64,000 bases of DNA. It comes from Manihot esculenta (taxonomy: Eukaryota; Streptophyta; Magnoliopsida; Malpighiales; Euphorbiaceae). Positions 46,301 through 57,649 of this stretch are shown in pieces. The first letter of the stretch is position 1, and every line of letters starts with the position of its first letter. A model generated the notes under the pieces. That model was not told where the DNA came from, did no database searches, and was given only the letters and a program-made list of their open reading frames with translations. The position numbers were made by a program, and so were the translations under genes. The stretch covers positions 8,006,062-8,070,061 of the forward strand of contig NC_035178.2 in NCBI RefSeq assembly GCF_001659605.2. The letters are read 5' to 3'.

Positions 46301-46653
46301 TTGCATTTTCCGATGCTGGAAAGCAAGATCTGGGCGTAATTATGGGGTTTAGGGGTCTGAACAAGCTGGTCCAACTCATATGGAATAGTTGAAAATGTGA
46401 GTGGGTGAAGAGAGGAGTGTGAGTTTGAGGCAGGAGATGTTTTGAAGAAAATCCTGAGACGCATTGGCTCTACGATAATTCTAACATGGCTCGGTGAGGT
46501 AAGTAGGGTAAAGTTTCTGTGATAAACGGGTGCTAGAGAAGAAGATTTGCATATGCCTGACAAGGGCAAGCAAGGGAGAGGAGGAAGCCTTTGGCAGCAC
46601 TGACCGGCAGGTTGAAGCTTGAAGGCGTTAAAAGCTACAACGCGAGGCGCCAT
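43387..46653 (-). CDS. Pentatricopeptide repeat protein, PLS-E class (At3g09040-like)
   Basis: Intronless gene of 1,088 codons. PPR proteins bind organelle RNA one base per repeat. PLS-class members usually act in C-to-U editing, and E-type members need a DYW deaminase partner. Repeats of the forms DVLAWNSILSMYSKWG, NVFVGNALVDMYAK-like and VVSWNALIAGY run from about residue 150 to 950. E and E+ motifs follow (ATMLAACRIHGDD ... YVLLSNIYAASGNWDEV ... LPGCSWIVVGQKTNIFVAGD). It stops soon after without a DYW domain. Overall sequence and size resemble Arabidopsis At3g09040, a predicted mitochondrial protein of about 1,028 residues. A later in-frame ATG at 46464 (MRLRIFFKTSP) would give 1,025 residues and a presequence-like N terminus, and may be the true start. 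Target RNA unknown. Confidence 0.9.
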   Translation of the reverse strand: MAPRVVAFNAFKLQPAGQCCQRLPPLPCLPLSGICKSSSLAPVYHRNFTLLTSPSHVRIIVEPMRLRIFFKTSPASNSHSSLHPLTFSTIPYELDQLVQTPKPHNYAQILLSSIGKCKQAKAHHTLEETPQRLLQFSTTNRIIHGQSLKHGFWSNGPLGNSILDIYAKCGHVDFAEKVFNRLENRDVLAWNSILSMYSKWGFLDTVVKSYGSLCSHGVWPNEFTFAIVLSACARLESVECGRQVHCNVVKMGYGSSSFCEGALIDMYAKCNSMVDCRRVFDEGVELDTVSWTSLIAGYVKAALPEEALKVFEEMKKVGREPDQVAFVTVINIYVGLGRLDDAIDLFSQMPNPNVVVWNVMISGHARKGYMAKAIEIFQNMRKAGIKSTRSTLASVLSAVASLTALDFGLLVHAEAVKQGLDSNVYVGSSLISMYAKCEKIEAARKVFDALDEQNVVSWNALLGGYAQNGYGYKVMELFPNMKSCGFHPDEFTYTIILSACACMKFLEGGRQLHAVIIKDKFASNLFVGNALVDMYAKSGVLEDARKQFELMKYRDNVSWNAIIVGYVQEENEVEAFLMFQKMHLLGILPDEVSLASILSACANVEGIELGKQMHCLSVKTGLETSLYAGSSLIDMYAKCGAIGSAHKIFASMPERSVVSMNALIAGYSTINIEDAILLFKQMQIEGLSPSEVTFASLLDACGGPQQLNLGRQIHSLILKGGLQYDDEFLGVSLLGMYMNSLRKEDASILFSEISNPKSNILWTAMISGLAQNDCTDGALLFYQEMRSCNVLPDQATFVSVLRACAISSSMRDGRQVHSLIIHIGFDLDESTCSALVDMYAKCGDVKSSMQVFEEMHSKNDVISWNSMIVGYAKNGYAEDALRVFDEMKQTPVIPDDVTFLGVLTACSHAGRVSEGRQTFDSMVNYYKIQPRVDHCACMVDLLGRWGFLQEAEEFIYTLKFERHAMIWATMLAACRIHGDDVRGQNAAEKLIELEPQNSSPYVLLSNIYAASGNWDEVNVLRREMREKGVKKLPGCSWIVVGQKTNIFVAGDKSHSSAGKIDLVLKNLTALMKEDAYATLIDSFIHDEW

Positions 46654-47455
46654 CCATTGGGTTCAACATTTACACTCTTATTTGGGAGGAGCAGGCTAAA
46701 GCAAAGAAAAGTTTTTTAAGATATGAATTTACAATAAAAATATTTTCCATAATTTTTAAACTTGATATTTTTATTTTTCTAAAAGAAAGGAAAAATTTTT
46801 TAGGTATTTGTTAATAAGAATTTGATTGTCTTTCTGCATTTTAAAATAGAAAAAGGTTCTCAAGCTTTTATCTTTTTATATATATATATAAAACTTGGGT
46901 ATTTAAATATTTTTAATAAAAAAATTTTAATTAAAAACTTTTGAAGGTTTTTAAAATTTTTTTAAAATATTATTTTAAAAAATCTCACTCTCTTCTTAAT
47001 ACAGATTAAAAATTTTCATATAAATATAAAAGTAATAATTATAATAAAGCATTATTACTATTATTCTTTTTATTTTATTAATAGAAAGGATTAAACTTGA
47101 ATTCTTGAATTTTAAATTAACTCTTACTGTTTACCTTCATCATTCAACAAACATGAAAATCCAAAAGAGGCTTTCTTCTTAATCCAGCTTTGTAAATCCT
47201 TAGTTTACATAATGGCTGTTGGAGACTAGTCTAACTACAGCTAAAACCTCATCAGATACACTATGAATATGATCTTCCATTCCAATTAGATACAAGTTCC
47301 AGAAAATAAAATCAAGACACCGCTAACTACAATTCAAATGCCTCATCTCTTTGAGATCATTATTCCTGATAACACTTATTGTTCTCAGAATTTTGATTTA
47401 AGAAGCATCATGAGAACCCTATAATCATATGCTGTGACAATTGATCAAACACCTG
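46654..47455. other. Spacer between the PPR gene and the carboxypeptidase gene
   Basis: The PPR promoter side is AT-rich. From about 47140 it is moderately balanced and likely to be the 3' UTR of the carboxypeptidase gene. Nothing else was seen. Confidence 0.5.
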
Positions 47456-50400
47456 TTAATCATCTATTGGAATGCGCGGTTTACTAGGCAATCTCCGGCC
47501 ACGAACAAATGAACTGAATAGATGCAAAGCTCTTGATGGCTGTGAATATGGCACCATATGAGCAGCACCTCTTACTGTGGCAAAAGTCAATAAATTGCCA
47601 TACTCTGTTGCCCAACCTGCTACCTGTAAACAATATAAGAAAAACAAATGGAATGTCATTATTTAACACAGACAAATGCTTGAGGAAGAACGTTTAAACT
47701 ATACTCAGTGCTTAAGTACCTGGCCTTTGTGAAACCAAGCTCCATAAGGGACTGTAATCTTGAAGTTTAGATCATGAGCTAGCTCGCGAACAAGTGTTCT
47801 TGAACCCAGAAGTGGTACAACAGAATCTTGATCACCACTGCATTGATTAATGGTATCATACTGCTGAACAAGCTGTTGAAGGACAAAGAAGATATGTATA
47901 TCGTCTTGTATAATACGGTACTTACCTGAATACCCAAACTGGAATACGATTTTTAATTATCTTTTTGAGAATGGGAAGCATGTCCAAATTACCATCAGTA
48001 TCACTGTACTCTAGAACACTGTCAACAAACCAGGACACAATAACTAGTTATGCTGTGAAAGAGTATGCAGCAGACATGAGACATCAATTAAGCAAGTTAC
48101 AATATGACTTGCAAAACTTAAATAAGGGCTCATAAAAGAACTAAGACATAAACTTTCTTAATGAGTTATTATGTGAGGCGTTGCAGTAGCTGGAAACTGA
48201 ATAGCAGGGTGTCAGTAATTAGGCTGACGGAGCAAAAAAAAAGTAGTCTGTTTTAAGAAATCTTTTTCTCTTGGTGTTTGCCAATGTCTCCCTTACCTAC
48301 TGCACATGGACCATCTATATGGCAGATGAGTTCGATTAGCATGAAGAGCCTTCTGAACCTCAGGAAGGTTGAAGTAGAAACTTCTTTCAAGGGTCATACA
48401 TACATCAACTCCGACACTTATCTTGGTAACCTGCATGACAATAACGTGCATGGATTATGAATGTGAACCTCCAACAAGGAACAGATCAAGCAAGTATAAG
48501 GGGAAAAGAGAGCATACCACTTTCCTAAGTCGCAGTTCTTGCTCCACTATAGATGGATAGCAAACATCTAGGATAACATCGTAATTATTAATGTATTCAC
48601 CGACAATGCTATTTGCTTCAGATATGGCTTCATTACATGCAGCTGTTACATTGTGTGGATTTGAAAAGGTGTAGTCCTCGAACTGACATTCATTCATGAC
48701 CTTGAGGCCAATCTCATCAGAAATCATCCCATGAGACCAAAAGAATTCATATGTTGCTGGAACATCCCGATCAAGTCTAAGGAGTGGATTCCCAATCTAA
48801 CCAAAGGAAATCAAAAGCAGTGGAAAATGTAAATTATATATAACGATCAAGCACAGATACCAAAGAAACACTAAGAAAGCACAACTCAGATATTTTATCT
48901 AGACATGGAAGAATCAGGTTTTCTTACTGCAACTCCTTTGATATTGAACTTGAAACCAGTTGAACGTGCATTATGATCCAAAAGAACTTCAGCCAACTGT
49001 GGGATGTAATGCCCTGTACAACAATAGCCATAAGGAATTCATTATAACTGATGGGCATAGCAGTTAAGGAGAGGAAAAACAAAATAAAAGATGTAATTAG
49101 CATTTCAGAACAAAATAAGAACTTTTTGTTTTTCTTTCGGCCAATGTTAGCAAAATAATTGAATGAAGTAGAAGTGTTTCATTTCAAAAAGTTTGTCTCA
49201 ATAGTGAATTTACAAACAAAAAACATTTAAATTTCAATGCATTTGTCACACCTGCATAGCTTTCTCCAGTAAGAAACAGTTCCCGTGATTTGTATTCTGG
49301 GAACTTCTCATACCACTTCAATAAGAACATAAGCATATCATTAGCTGCAAAGAACAAGAATTGGTACTTAGAATCATAGATCAATTAAATATTAAACATG
49401 AGTCAAACACTATAATTTCAGCGGCATATCTTGTTAAGCTATTTCTTGTACCAGTTTTGGCATCTCCTGTAGTGTAATCAGAAGCTGTAGCTGAGTAAGA
49501 CCATCCTACTCCAGCAGGAGACTCAACGAAGAGGATGTTTGATACTGCAAAAGATTAAAAAAGAAAAATGAAGTACAAACTGAAGTTCACAAAAAATCAA
49601 ATACTTAAATTGGATTTTTATGGTAGCTATATCTCACCTCTGTTCCAAGACATTGAATTTCTTCGAAGGCCTCGGCCATCCCCTTCAGGAAAAAAGGGAC
49701 CCAACTCAGTGAAGGCACCTCCACCAATGGAGGAACAACCAGGACCTGAAAATGGAAGACACTGTTAGCAATCATGGATGTGGATCATTACTTCCTAAAA
49801 TTAGAATAAACAGAGAAGTGTATCCTTATATTCTGAAAGAAATGGATATTCATGAAAGAGAAGCTTTTCCAGGAACAGTGAATATGTAGGCCTACTATAG
49901 CAGATCCTTCACTCATCAATCTCACTCCCAAAAGCGGAAGAAAATTACTATCTTTCCTTTGAGCACGGCTGTTTCATGGCTAATTTGAACACTGAAATTA
50001 CTGTTAAAATTATGCTTTGATTATCCAAATTTTGAGCAGGGAATCGCAGAAATCAGCCAGAGAATTTGTGCATATATAAGAAGTACATGCATTGCAAATC
50101 TTGAAACTTAAAAGGCTACTTTGGTTACCCAAAACTGCATATCGTTTCTTCTAATTTAGAAAAGCAAAGTTAAATTATTTCAGGAGAAATTATCCAAATT
50201 ATAGCATCTCGACATATAAAGACCCTCAAATGGAACAGAATTCAACGTTTGGCTCCCCAAGTCTTTCGAGAAAAGGAAAAAAGCAAATAAATGGAATGAC
50301 AAGTCCAACAACTACAGTAATTGGAGAAAGGAATAGAACTCGAAAAGAAAACACGTAGAGCTAAAAAGCGAGTGAAAACAGACAAAATAGAAGAATCCCA

Positions 50401-50753
50401 TTACCAAGACAAGACAGCAAACAAATACAATAATGAAATTACCCATCAAAGATAAACAATTTCCATCTGAGAGAGAGAGAGAACTGACCTCCATTGAGCC
50501 ATAGAGCAAGGGGCTTAGTTTCAGGGCTCTGCTTAGCCTCTACAAAATAATAAAACAAGCTCCTACCATGCTTGACATCTACATCAACATACCCAGCAAA
50601 TTGCTTGAATCCAACTTGGGGTTGGCCAGGCAAGTCGACAACCAGATCCTCAGCAGGGTAGCCTTCCGCCACATAACTCACCAACCACCCAAAACACAAG
50701 AGAGAAATCAATACCCCACCGAAGGAGCACCTACCCATCTCACGAAACCCCAT
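47456..50753 (-). CDS. Serine carboxypeptidase-like protein (SCPL42-45 type), 10 exons
   Basis: Secreted or vacuolar peptidase of family S10, which removes C-terminal residues; some relatives act as acyltransferases. Exons in order: 50489-50753, 49638-49745, 49452-49544, 49252-49344, 48928-49013, 48518-48796, 48297-48430, 47926-48018, 47720-47837 and 47456-47623. They sum to 1,437 nt (478 residues) with all phases consistent. The start at 50753 ([13 protein letters not shown]) gives a signal peptide ([15 protein letters not shown]). Visible motifs are the oxyanion region [13 protein letters not shown], the nucleophile Ser184 in GESYAG, an Asp in [11 protein letters not shown] (386-388), and His445 in [13 protein letters not shown]-glycosylation sites (NVT, NRT) occur. 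In-frame ATGs exist upstream (50792, 50858) and downstream (50738). The triad is complete, so hydrolase activity is expected. Confidence 0.92.
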
Positions 50754-50820
50754 GATACTCGCAGTCACACCAGACTCACACCCTTTATTCATTCCAAGAA
50801 AATTCCCTTCTCTATGTACA

Positions 50821-50829
50821 ATATATATA
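50821..50829 (-). promoter_or_regulatory. TATA-like element of the carboxypeptidase gene
   Basis: TATATATAT on the minus strand, about 70 bases upstream of the chosen start codon. Confidence 0.4.
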
Positions 50830-51161
50830 AGAAAAAGAAAAGGGTAATAAGAAATCAAAAAGAAATCTTGAAAATGATAACGCTCTATGTTGCATGCAGA
50901 ATATAAGCACTTTATGTATTATGATGAAACAAACACTGTTTGAAGAGGCACGTGAATGCTGAAGATTGCTTTAACTGAAAGGCTGCCCACTTAGTTCCTT
51001 CCAGCCCAAGATCTGGAATTGTAAATGGAATTTGATATTTCTAAGCAACATTGGATTTGCTGTTCCTATGCTAAAAATGCATGCATGTATAGCAAATTTA
51101 GAGATGAAAAAGGAAGACGTTGAGAAGGTGCAGACTGGCCGGGTGAGGGAATTTGCAGTTG

Positions 51162-51183
51162 TAGAGAGAGAGAGAGAGAGAGA
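51162..51183. repeat. (GA)n microsatellite
   Basis: Ten or so GA units lie about 400 bases upstream of the carboxypeptidase start. They are followed at 51209-51239 by three copies of the 9-mer TATTTTAAG. Confidence 0.9.
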
Positions 51184-51987
51184 CGTTGGGACCATAAACA
51201 TGCTGCTAATATTTTAAGTATTTTAAGTATTTTAAGTACTGTTTGGTTGCAAAAGATCCTTTTGGTATCTTCCAAGACTGATAAGATAAAGAAATCACAG
51301 TCAAATAAGTCAAGAGATGCTTCAAAAAAAAAAACAAAAGCTTTTACCCTTGAATCTTGCTGCTACTGCTTCTGCTTCATGGGTTTATTCTAGAGAATTT
51401 GGAGGATTTAAAATATTTTTTGAAAAAAAAAAGTGGGGATGAAGAAGAAGGTGGGTGATGTGTTGACGAGTCAAGAGAAGGATTAATAGATTTTCGCAGT
51501 TATCGGCAAGTGAAAACCAGACAAACAATTTTAAAAAAAAAAAGAAAACCAGACAAAAAAGAATAGCCGTCCTGAGTTGTAATTAGCTAAAAGGTGGAGC
51601 CCACCTTCCAAATTTTAAATGGATAAACGCACGCGCGGGGCTCAAATTGAATTGATGGTCCTCACTCTTCATCACTCATGACTCACGAAACTTATCTTTG
51701 ACTGCCATTTTCTTTCTTTTTTCTGCTTATTGGTATTTTTTTTAATATTATTAAGATAATTTAATTTTTCACCTACATTCAATTTACCGTTACTTGTTTA
51801 AAAAATAATTATTTTTAAAAAAATTAAGCTATTTTTTCTTTTTCAAATTATGTAAAAATTAATAATACAAATAATATTTTCATTTTATTAAACTAAAATA
51901 TTTTTTTTAAATATGAATGGAGATAAATTTACTAAATTATTAAATTTTAAAAATAAATTTACTAAATTGTTGAATTTCTAAAATAAA

Positions 51988-52017
51988 ATTATTATTATTA
52001 TTATTATTATTATTATA
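51988..52017. repeat. (ATT)n microsatellite
   Basis: About ten ATT units in AT-rich intergenic DNA. Confidence 0.95.
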
Positions 52018-53777
52018 AGCTTATATTTGCTATCATTTTAACGAAGTCGTTATGAAATTTTAGCGCTTGTTATATTCTGCTCATTTTGCTTTAGGAAAGT
52101 CAGAAAACAGGGGCCCTAAAAAACGACAAGTCGTATGAATTGTTAATAATTATATATTTTTTTATAATTTAATAATTATAGTTAAAGGTATATCATAAGC
52201 ATAATAGCCGGAGATAGGTACACTCCCCAAGGCCAAGGCTGCTTCTTCCATAATTTCATGTTATGCTTGTGGGAGATTATCCAAATTCATACTTTTAAAT
52301 ATAATTCCAAGTCTAATAATAATAATAATAAATATAAATAAATAATAACGAATCCATTTACATACTAATTATTAAAAAATATAATTATGCATTATTTATA
52401 TTTATTTGATAACAATATTTAAGTTAAAAGAATCTAATTTTTTTATTTAAAATATTAAAATTAATTAAATTACTATAAATTTTGTGCCTCTGAATTGTTT
52501 TTTTCCTAAATAAAAGTTTAATTCCAAAAATGTTTTGCCGCTTTATGGTGATCAAAAATGCAATAAAAAAATTATTTATTTCCTTTGATTTCTAATTTAG
52601 TTTCTAATTTCAAAACCATAACTGAAAATTATTTAAATGTACCGTAGGCCCCAGATTTATATATATAATAATAATACTTTTTATTATTTTTATGCAAATG
52701 TCAGTTATTTATTTTAAAGAATTATTAAGTTATTCTAATGAATTATAATTTTTATTAAATAGAATATAGTTAAATTTCATTATGCATAAATATTATTATT
52801 TACGTCTTAGGATATTTGATATGGAATTAATAAAATAAAATTAATAATTAATGATAATTTTTTTACTGCTTAATAATTAAGTTTTAAAAAAAACTCTTTC
52901 GATTTAATATTAAAAATGATATTTTTTTTATATTTGATATTTTCTATTTTATAATTTTTATTATATTACTTTATTTATATAATTTCTAATATTTACCTAT
53001 TTCATGTATATTTAAAAAAAATTATAATTTTTTAATTTTAATACAACTTTTAATAATATGAGTTATTTAATTTTAATAAAACAACAAAAAGACCTGAATC
53101 TTTTAAAAGTTTGCAAATTCATCCTGAAAGTGAAAAAAAAATTACCAATGAAGCTCGAATTGTGCAATTACACCATATCCGTTTACAATATCGAGGTACA
53201 AAACCCAAATCCATTGGAATTCATAACAACCTCAATTAAAATTTATATCAAATTATTTAAATTCTGATTTTAAAATGAAAACATTTACAAATTTATAAAT
53301 ATTATTATAAAATATACTATATATATTTCCTATTAAATTATTTATTTATATAAATAGATTCGATAATTAATATTATATATCTAAATCCATCACAATTATT
53401 AATTTTCTAATTTGAACTCATTCTAAACTTAATTGAATGCTTTTTAAATATGTTCTACGAGAATTTCATCAAATTTAATATTTAAATATATACGATCCTT
53501 CGCTATTTCTAAAGAAAAGAAGTGTGTTAATATTCAATTTATTTTATATAATTTATTATCATTACTTCATTAGAGTCCATAAATTGATATATGTTATAAT
53601 TGTGCTCTTATATTTTTTTTATTTTTATGCATCGATTATTTAATTTTTATCAGTGTTTTTTAAAGTTGAGAGATAATTCTATATCATGAGAATTATAATT
53701 ATGTTTTTCTAAATAAAGGTAGACAAATAGTTCAATATGTCATCCTAGCTCCTTAGTTGCCAATAATAATTCCCACT

Positions 53778-53990
53778 AGTTGGGTTGGATTAAGCCAGTA
53801 GAGGATATATTAAGAGTAATATGGATGCTTTGCAGCTATCATAAGAGACTCTGCTGGTAATTTTACACTAGGCTTTCAAAATGCTATCCTCCTTTCTCAA
53901 GTGCCTAAAATTAATATGTGCTTTGAGGGAGGTTTTGGCATGTCTTAAAGAGAGAGGTATCCTTAATTTGAATATTAAAGTGGATGCAAA
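53778..53990 (+). pseudogene. Retroelement remnant with RNase H-like (RVT_3) domain
   Basis: Pieces in shifting frames spell the plant RNase H-like signature. WIKPVEDILRV then NMDA corresponds to the usual W-KP--G-LKVN-DGA. AAIIRDSAGNFTLGF corresponds to GGVIRDS-GNFV-GF. ALREVLACLKERGILNLNIKVDA corresponds to ALREGL--AKE-G---L-VEVD. At least two frameshifts and a stop break it. The domain occurs in plant non-LTR retrotransposons and in related domesticated genes. No reverse transcriptase part was found next to it. Confidence 0.6.
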
Positions 53991-56900
53991 AGGGAAAGCT
54001 TGCTGGCTGAGATTAGTTTTTAAAGCTGATCTGTTAAAATTTTCCTATATTAAAAAAAATTTATAATATAAAAATAAAAAATAATGTTTTGCAGAAAGAA
54101 AGGTGCGTTCTTGTATTATGGAGGCGTGATATTACAAGTGGGCCCGTAGTGGGGTGGCCTGGAAAATCGGTGGCACATTTATGAGCAGTCACATTTTGCA
54201 TTGTAACGGTTATAAAGAAAAGCAAGTGTGGCCATGCAAATGGGTCCTTTTCCTAATTGGCTCGGCTGTACGTGGCCACTGCTTTTTTTTTTTATTATTC
54301 TTATTATTAATTTCCCAGTCAAAAGCATTAATGATAAAACAGCGTTTGCGGCTAATGCCCAGCTTCTTGAGCACCTAATTTACTCTTATTATAAAGATCA
54401 GATTGCCTCTATTAGTTTTTGTTAGATCTGTAGATGTGTAGACCCCACTGATTTTGAGATATACAAAAAAAATTATTTCTTTTAAGAGTTAATTTTTTTT
54501 ATTACAAATGTTAGATTATAATATTTTTTCTTAAAATATAATAAAATTAAAGATAATAATTTTATAATTTTCTAAAAAAAATTATAATTAGATAATTAAG
54601 TAAATAAGAAAAAATATATAGAATTTAAATATATTCAATCAAATATATATGTCTAGATACATGTTAGACGTTATAAAATTTTAAATAAATAAAAAATAAA
54701 TGTATCAGAAGAGAACCTAAATTTTTTATTTATAATATTATTTAATTAATTTTTAATTTTCTTCAAAATATCTCTATAAATCACTTTATAGTGAAGTTTT
54801 CTGCACTAAAAATAATCTTATAATTTTTTTAAATGGAATTCTTTCCTTTCATTTCTCACAATTTATTTAAACAAATTATTTTATAACAGTCTTGAGCATT
54901 CAACTCATCTGATCTCTATTTGTTTTTCTTTCATAAAAATTAAATTAAAAAAAAAAAAAAAAAACTTTCAAACTCAACGTTCGACTCAGAGCTGCTTTGT
55001 TCTGGATGCAGACATCTGAAGTCATTGATTTCTACCTAATTTAATATGAATATACAAGCAAAAAAATCAACACCGCGAACACATTTCCATATAGCTTTTT
55101 AATTATGAGTAATTCTTACCCATATCCCATCATATATATCAAGTTAATAAATAAATGTTATACTATAATCGTCTATTTTTATTTATTATTTTTAAAAGTT
55201 ATTTTAATAAATTCTTAAATTTTGATAGTTTTAAATTAGGAATTAGATGATAAAAATAAAAAATTATTTATATAGATTTACTTAATATTTAAAAACAATA
55301 AATAAATAATATATAATATAACACATGCACTGATTTAAAATTAATTAAAATTATTTTAAAAGTGAACTACAATTATAATAAATTTAAAATATTAAACACA
55401 AAATTAAAATTTTATTATAATTATAATTAAATTTAAAATTTTTATATCTAATTGTATAAATAATTTTAAAAATTATCTATAATTACAACAAACTTGAGAG
55501 TTAGAAATTTTTAAAATTTAAACGTCAAATTTTAATTTTTCTATCCTATAGGTCTGTAATTAATATATAATCCACTCATATGATATGATTAAAAATTATA
55601 ATACATATAAAATTGAAATTATTTTAAAAATTATATAAAAATAAAAAAGTATTAAATTATATACACTCATACTTAAATATACTTTAATTTATATGTTTAT
55701 ATGCAATTTTAATTATATAAAAGTATATGTATAACTTTATTAAAATTATAAATATACCTAAAAAGAAATGTATAAAATCAATTCTTCAATTTAGTACTAA
55801 TTCAAGTACAATTTTAGTATAGTTTTAGTTTGATTTTTAATGAAAATCTAAACCAAACCAAAACATTAAATATAAATTAAATTTAGATCAATATGACTTA
55901 ATTCTTATAATAGATTTTTTTTATTTTGATATTTTTTTATACTTTTCCCTGCAGTTTTCTTATTCTATAATTATTATGACTATTTTTTCATTGAGGTGTT
56001 ATCTTATAATTAAATTACCATACCATATATTTATCTTACTTGAAATAGCTAGACTAAAATTTCTCCCCTAGTACCCGCCTCTTCAGCTCAATGGAGGTAT
56101 AAAATAAACAAGGCAGGCCAATTAAATTGAATGAGCACTATATTAACCAAAAATAACCCCAACAGAAAATGGCACTAAAGCCCCCACCCACAGCCACCAA
56201 TAACAACAGCAGCAATTTCAGTAAATGGGACAAAAAGTGAGTGTGAGAACATTGGATGAGGTGTGTTTCTTTAAATTTGATGGCCATAACTAGTGGGACA
56301 AAATCAATCTCAGCAAAAGATGCTATGCATGACTTGAGTTGCATCATTACACAATGAAAATTAAAGATGTGGGATAAGAATCCTAGGAACTTGTTTGGTT
56401 AATTAGATAGCATCTAAAATCACTTGTATTTAGTGCAGACTGCACTTTTGATTCCTTACCACTCATCCAAACCTTCATATTCAAAGTCATTGAACAAGGA
56501 TGAAGATGAAAAGCAATAAAAAGTTAAAGAAAGGCTAAATTGGGAAGCCAATGGCATAATAAACTAATGGGTATAGCATAGGCCAAAATTAAAAATAAAA
56601 ATATTGTTCAGTCAAACATTACCTCTGAAATCATAATTTTATCCGTCTCAAAGGCCACTGAATGAGCTCTGATAACACAAGAAATAACTATGAAAATTCC
56701 AAAAGCGCATGCTCAAAACTTGACCATATGCTTGTTTCTCTCATTTCTTCTCCCATGTTCATACAATAACACTGGTCAATGACTTAATGTAAGGCACCGC
56801 AAATCACTAGAATTAAGGAATAAAAAAACATTATCAAAGCTGTTACTTGACTTCTTAGAGCATTCCATGTTTGATTATAGTATATTTTAGTCTTAAAACA

Positions 56901-57566
56901 AGAGTTGGAAATCTGAAGTTATCAATGATAAGTAAGGCTTGAGGATCTTTCTTTCAAACTGTTAGGGTCAGTACCTTAAAATATGGACAATCTAGCTGTA
57001 GTCATTTCATATTTGGGTCAGTTTTTTAATATTTTAGCATACTATTTTACTTTGCATCCTAGTTCTGGCATCTCTCTAGTGGTTTATAATCTTTCGGGAA
57101 CTTCTTAGTTGGGTACTAAGTTGTGTTACTGTTATTTGCTCGATTTGTATCCTTTTTGTTGGCTTATTTTCTGGCGATGTAGCAAGCTTTGAAGATGGAG
57201 AAAAGAGCATCCTAAGTCACTATACTACTTTTTTGGGCACGTTGAAGGAGAAAGTTACTCAGTGAGCTAACTTCTAATTGAAGCCATGTATCTATAACGA
57301 ATGAGAACCCAAGCTAAGCTTTCTCCAAAAAGAAAAAGTTATAGGAAAAGCAAAATACAGGGTATAATGTTGGACGGAATAAACCGAACAAAGTAGCAAA
57401 TCACTTTCTGGTCCCTAACATTCCTCCTCTGCTTGCTGCCATTTCTCTTTTCAATAAATTCTGTGGAGAGTAACTTTATGCCCCAGATCACATTGTTTAC
57501 ATATATCAGAAAAATAAAAACATAAGAAATAATTGATCCTCACATCATAAAAATGTGTTGGCAAAC

Positions 57567-57643
57567 GTGTGTGTGTGAGAGAGAGAGGAGGGGGGGGGGG
57601 GGGGGAGAGAGAGAGAGAGGGAGAGAGAGAGAGAGAGAGAGAG
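57567..57643. repeat. Compound GT/G16/GA microsatellite
   Basis: (GT)n leads into (GA)n, an unbroken run of 16 G residues (57590-57605) and a long (GA)n stretch. Such G runs are prone to slippage and to sequencing error. Confidence 0.9.
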
Positions 57644-57649
57644 TAACAC

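Noticed and set aside
57170..57273. Frame reading GDVASFEDGEKSILSHYTTF-LGT as a possible LINE reverse-transcriptase flank
   Set aside because: Resemblance is short and no conserved reverse-transcriptase motif lies near, so it was not listed as an element.
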